Shown piece by piece: positions 62,001-64,000 of a stretch of DNA of 64,000 nucleotides (positions within the stretch are counted from its first letter, which is position 1; each line of letters begins with the position of its first letter). Source of the DNA: Numida meleagris (lineage: Eukaryota > Chordata > Aves > Galliformes > Numididae). The notes beneath the pieces were generated by a model, which saw nothing but the letters and a program-made list of their open reading frames with translations, was not told where the DNA came from and did not search any database. The position numbers were made by a program, and so were the translations under genes. The stretch lies in the NCBI RefSeq assembly GCF_002078875.1, contig NC_034409.1:67181015-67245014 (forward strand), given 5' to 3'.

Positions 62001-64000
62001 ACATGGTGCCTGGTGGGAATGACTCCCAGATACAAACCTGGCGCTCATGTGGCCCTGAAGGAATGTGAAGTCCTCCTGAAGCGGCTCCTTCTTGTTTACC
62101 AATTCCATTTTACAACCAATGAAGAAACTCCCATCCGTGCTGCAATAACTGGATTATAAACCAACATAATGCAATCATCAACCAAAGGATCCTCTTAGCA
62201 AGCAGCACTGTGCTGACGAGAACACACACCAGCACCACATTCTCCCTCCTTAATAACATGAAGAGACTGAAAAATGAGAGATCTAGCACCATGAAAACAA
62301 TCACTGAGCATCTTTATGATGCTACTGTGAAGGAATAAAAGCTTCTAAGAATTTTTGAACATTTTCAACAGGTTTTTGACATCCCTGTGGGAGACTTATG
62401 GAAGGTCTTGCTGGAGAAGTTTAAGAACAATTATTGAATATGTTGTCCTGAAATCCACATCATCCTTTTTTCAGCAGTCCTTGTAAGATAAGAAACAACT
62501 TTATCTTATACTTGAGGTGCTTAAAAGAAAGACTTTTTTTTGTACAAGAGACAGGAAATGGAGGAATAGTGTTAGTTAGTTATGACAAAGAGATCCAGCT
62601 GTTCCCTTCAGTGAATCATCTAGTAGTCAGAATTTCTTCTCCTCCCCTAAAAAAACTTCTCTTCACAAACTCAGACTGTGGCTGAAGTTATATTGCAGTC
62701 TAATGAGATAACAAAATTGCTAACACATGCCTCCAAATCATATACTGTGATTAAAGCTGTGCATGTTGTATGAGCATGTTATGGATTATACATCTGATAT
62801 AAGCCAACCAGTGTTATTAAAATAAAGAGGTTATCACCTGCCAACATACCCCCTCTGCTGTTTTCAGTTTATTCTCTTTTATGTAAGCACAGAACTGCCC
62901 TCCTTCACAGAGAGTTCACATTAGCTATTTCGATAGGCATATGAATGGTTAGAGTATTTGACAACACATGTTCACAATAGGGACATTTCCCAGTGGTGTA
63001 TCAATTATGCTCAATTAAATCACATCTGTTTAATGTTGCACTTGTCATAGCCTGCAAACTGCAAATACAAATCTACTGAATTAAAGTCAGTATAGTCTTA
63101 CTTAAAGAAAAGGGCACACCAGAAAACACCTGTAACCATAAGTGACAGTATAGAGAGCATCTGGAAATGGGGAAGGTGTTACTGACGCACGTCATCATCA
63201 AATCCCCTTTGAAGAGGCTTTTATGTTTTATACTAAAGTAGCCAAAATCCTGATTCCATTTGATGTGTAGTTATAAATCATGTGTTACTTTAAATATCCA
63301 AATTTTGAAAGGATGTATTTTTAAAAATTAGTTTCCAGTGCCAACTGGATATCAGAGGTCCATTGCAAAAGTCAAGACTGGCACCATCCAAATCATCTGA
63401 GAGCTGCTTTAACACAGACTGGAGGTGTCTGGGCTTCAGTTGAAGCTCTGCTGCAATCACTTACAAACATTAATTGATATAGGTGAAGGACAAGAAGGAG
63501 GATTTTTTTAATTATTATTTCAAAGTGCATGTATTCATGAAAAAAAAAAACAGTCAACACAGTATTTTTGCCTTGAGAGAAAGGTCTGATCAGGTCTGGG
63601 ATTCTCTTAAAGAATGGGCCGGGGTGATGGCTGATCTCAGGTGAACTTCTCACAGTACCAACATTACAGATAAACCTTGGTCCTGTCACCTCAGCCCAGT
63701 CACCTTCTTCACTTGCTGCCTGGAGCCCAGGAACACCCCACAGGCCCCCCCAAGCTCTAATATGCTACCAAAAAGAAAGAGAGAAAGGCTGGCTGGAGTG
63801 GAGAAAGACTGCAAGCAGTGGAAGTGAAGGGAAGCTGGAAGGTATGCAGGAGTCCACAAATGAGAGTTGACTAGAAGCAGAGCAGAGTCTTAAACTGCTG
63901 CCAGGACTACTGCAATCTTATCAGGACCTGGTAGCTTCATCTTTACACACATAAATCTCCACAGTGCTGTTATGGCACAAATTTAATACCCATCATGATT
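59054..64000. other. unique non-coding DNA
   Basis: No gene is supported. A 96-codon frame at 61418-61708 ends beside a donor-like ATG|GTAAGC but lacks an acceptor or domain. Two consecutive open stretches at 62019-62338, shifted by one frame, are noted among the findings. An A run lies near 63541-63550. Confidence 0.5.
59338..59355. repeat. (TTG)6 microsatellite
   Basis: Six perfect TTG units are followed by a short T run. Confidence 0.92.

Noticed and set aside
1..64000. CRISPR arrays, tRNA, rRNA or bacterial-type operons
   Set aside because: No regularly spaced repeats, no cloverleaf candidates noticed and no dense coding. The repeats are vertebrate.

Overview
The window looks like non-coding nuclear DNA from a galliform bird, most likely chicken. 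The evidence is the repeat content. There are several CR1 LINE copies with the avian CR1 3' tail (8-base ATTCTATG-type units), and two copies of a mariner transposon matching the chicken family Galluhop. There is also one old endogenous retrovirus with paired LTRs. The sequence is AT-rich, with microsatellites and A/T tracts, and has no operon-like gene packing, rRNA, tRNA or CRISPR. I found no intact host protein-coding gene. The only long frames are transposon remnants or chance frames of about 60-160 codons.

Layout. 1-5441 is unique AT-rich DNA with an open frame at the left edge and a small CR1 scrap near 1.35 kb. 5442-5988 is an internally deleted Galluhop copy (minus). 5989-14283 is unique DNA. 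14284-14775 is a CR1 3' end (minus) whose C-terminal reading frame is still open. 20363-20487 is a short CR1 tail. About 21.1-21.4 kb (plus) and 24.97-25.32 kb (minus) hold fragments of a much older, non-CR1-type LINE. 24018-24415 is a CR1 reverse-transcriptase piece. 25.3-30.2 kb is unique and contains two CTCF-like cores facing each other. 30232-31482 is the longest CR1 copy (plus). 31.5-41.2 kb is unique, with a GC-richer patch at 36.0-37.3 kb. 41205-41744 is a second Galluhop copy (plus) with the same internal deletion as the first. 44175-48244 is the endogenous retrovirus on the minus strand: 5' LTR, gag, protease, part of RT, a probable integrase end, 3' LTR. 48.2-58.6 kb is unique. 58627-59053 is another CR1 3' end (plus). 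The rest to 64000 is unique.

These pieces do not form a working pathway. They record at least four layers of insertion: a very old LINE, CR1 copies, the retrovirus (its LTRs are clearly diverged) and the mariner copies. The retrovirus has no RT catalytic box and is broken in every frame. The mariner copies lack the catalytic core. The longest CR1 copy has lost its RT active-site acidic pair. The most useful follow-ups are the ancient LINE pieces, the shared palindrome in both LTRs, the shared mariner deletion and the CTCF-like pair.
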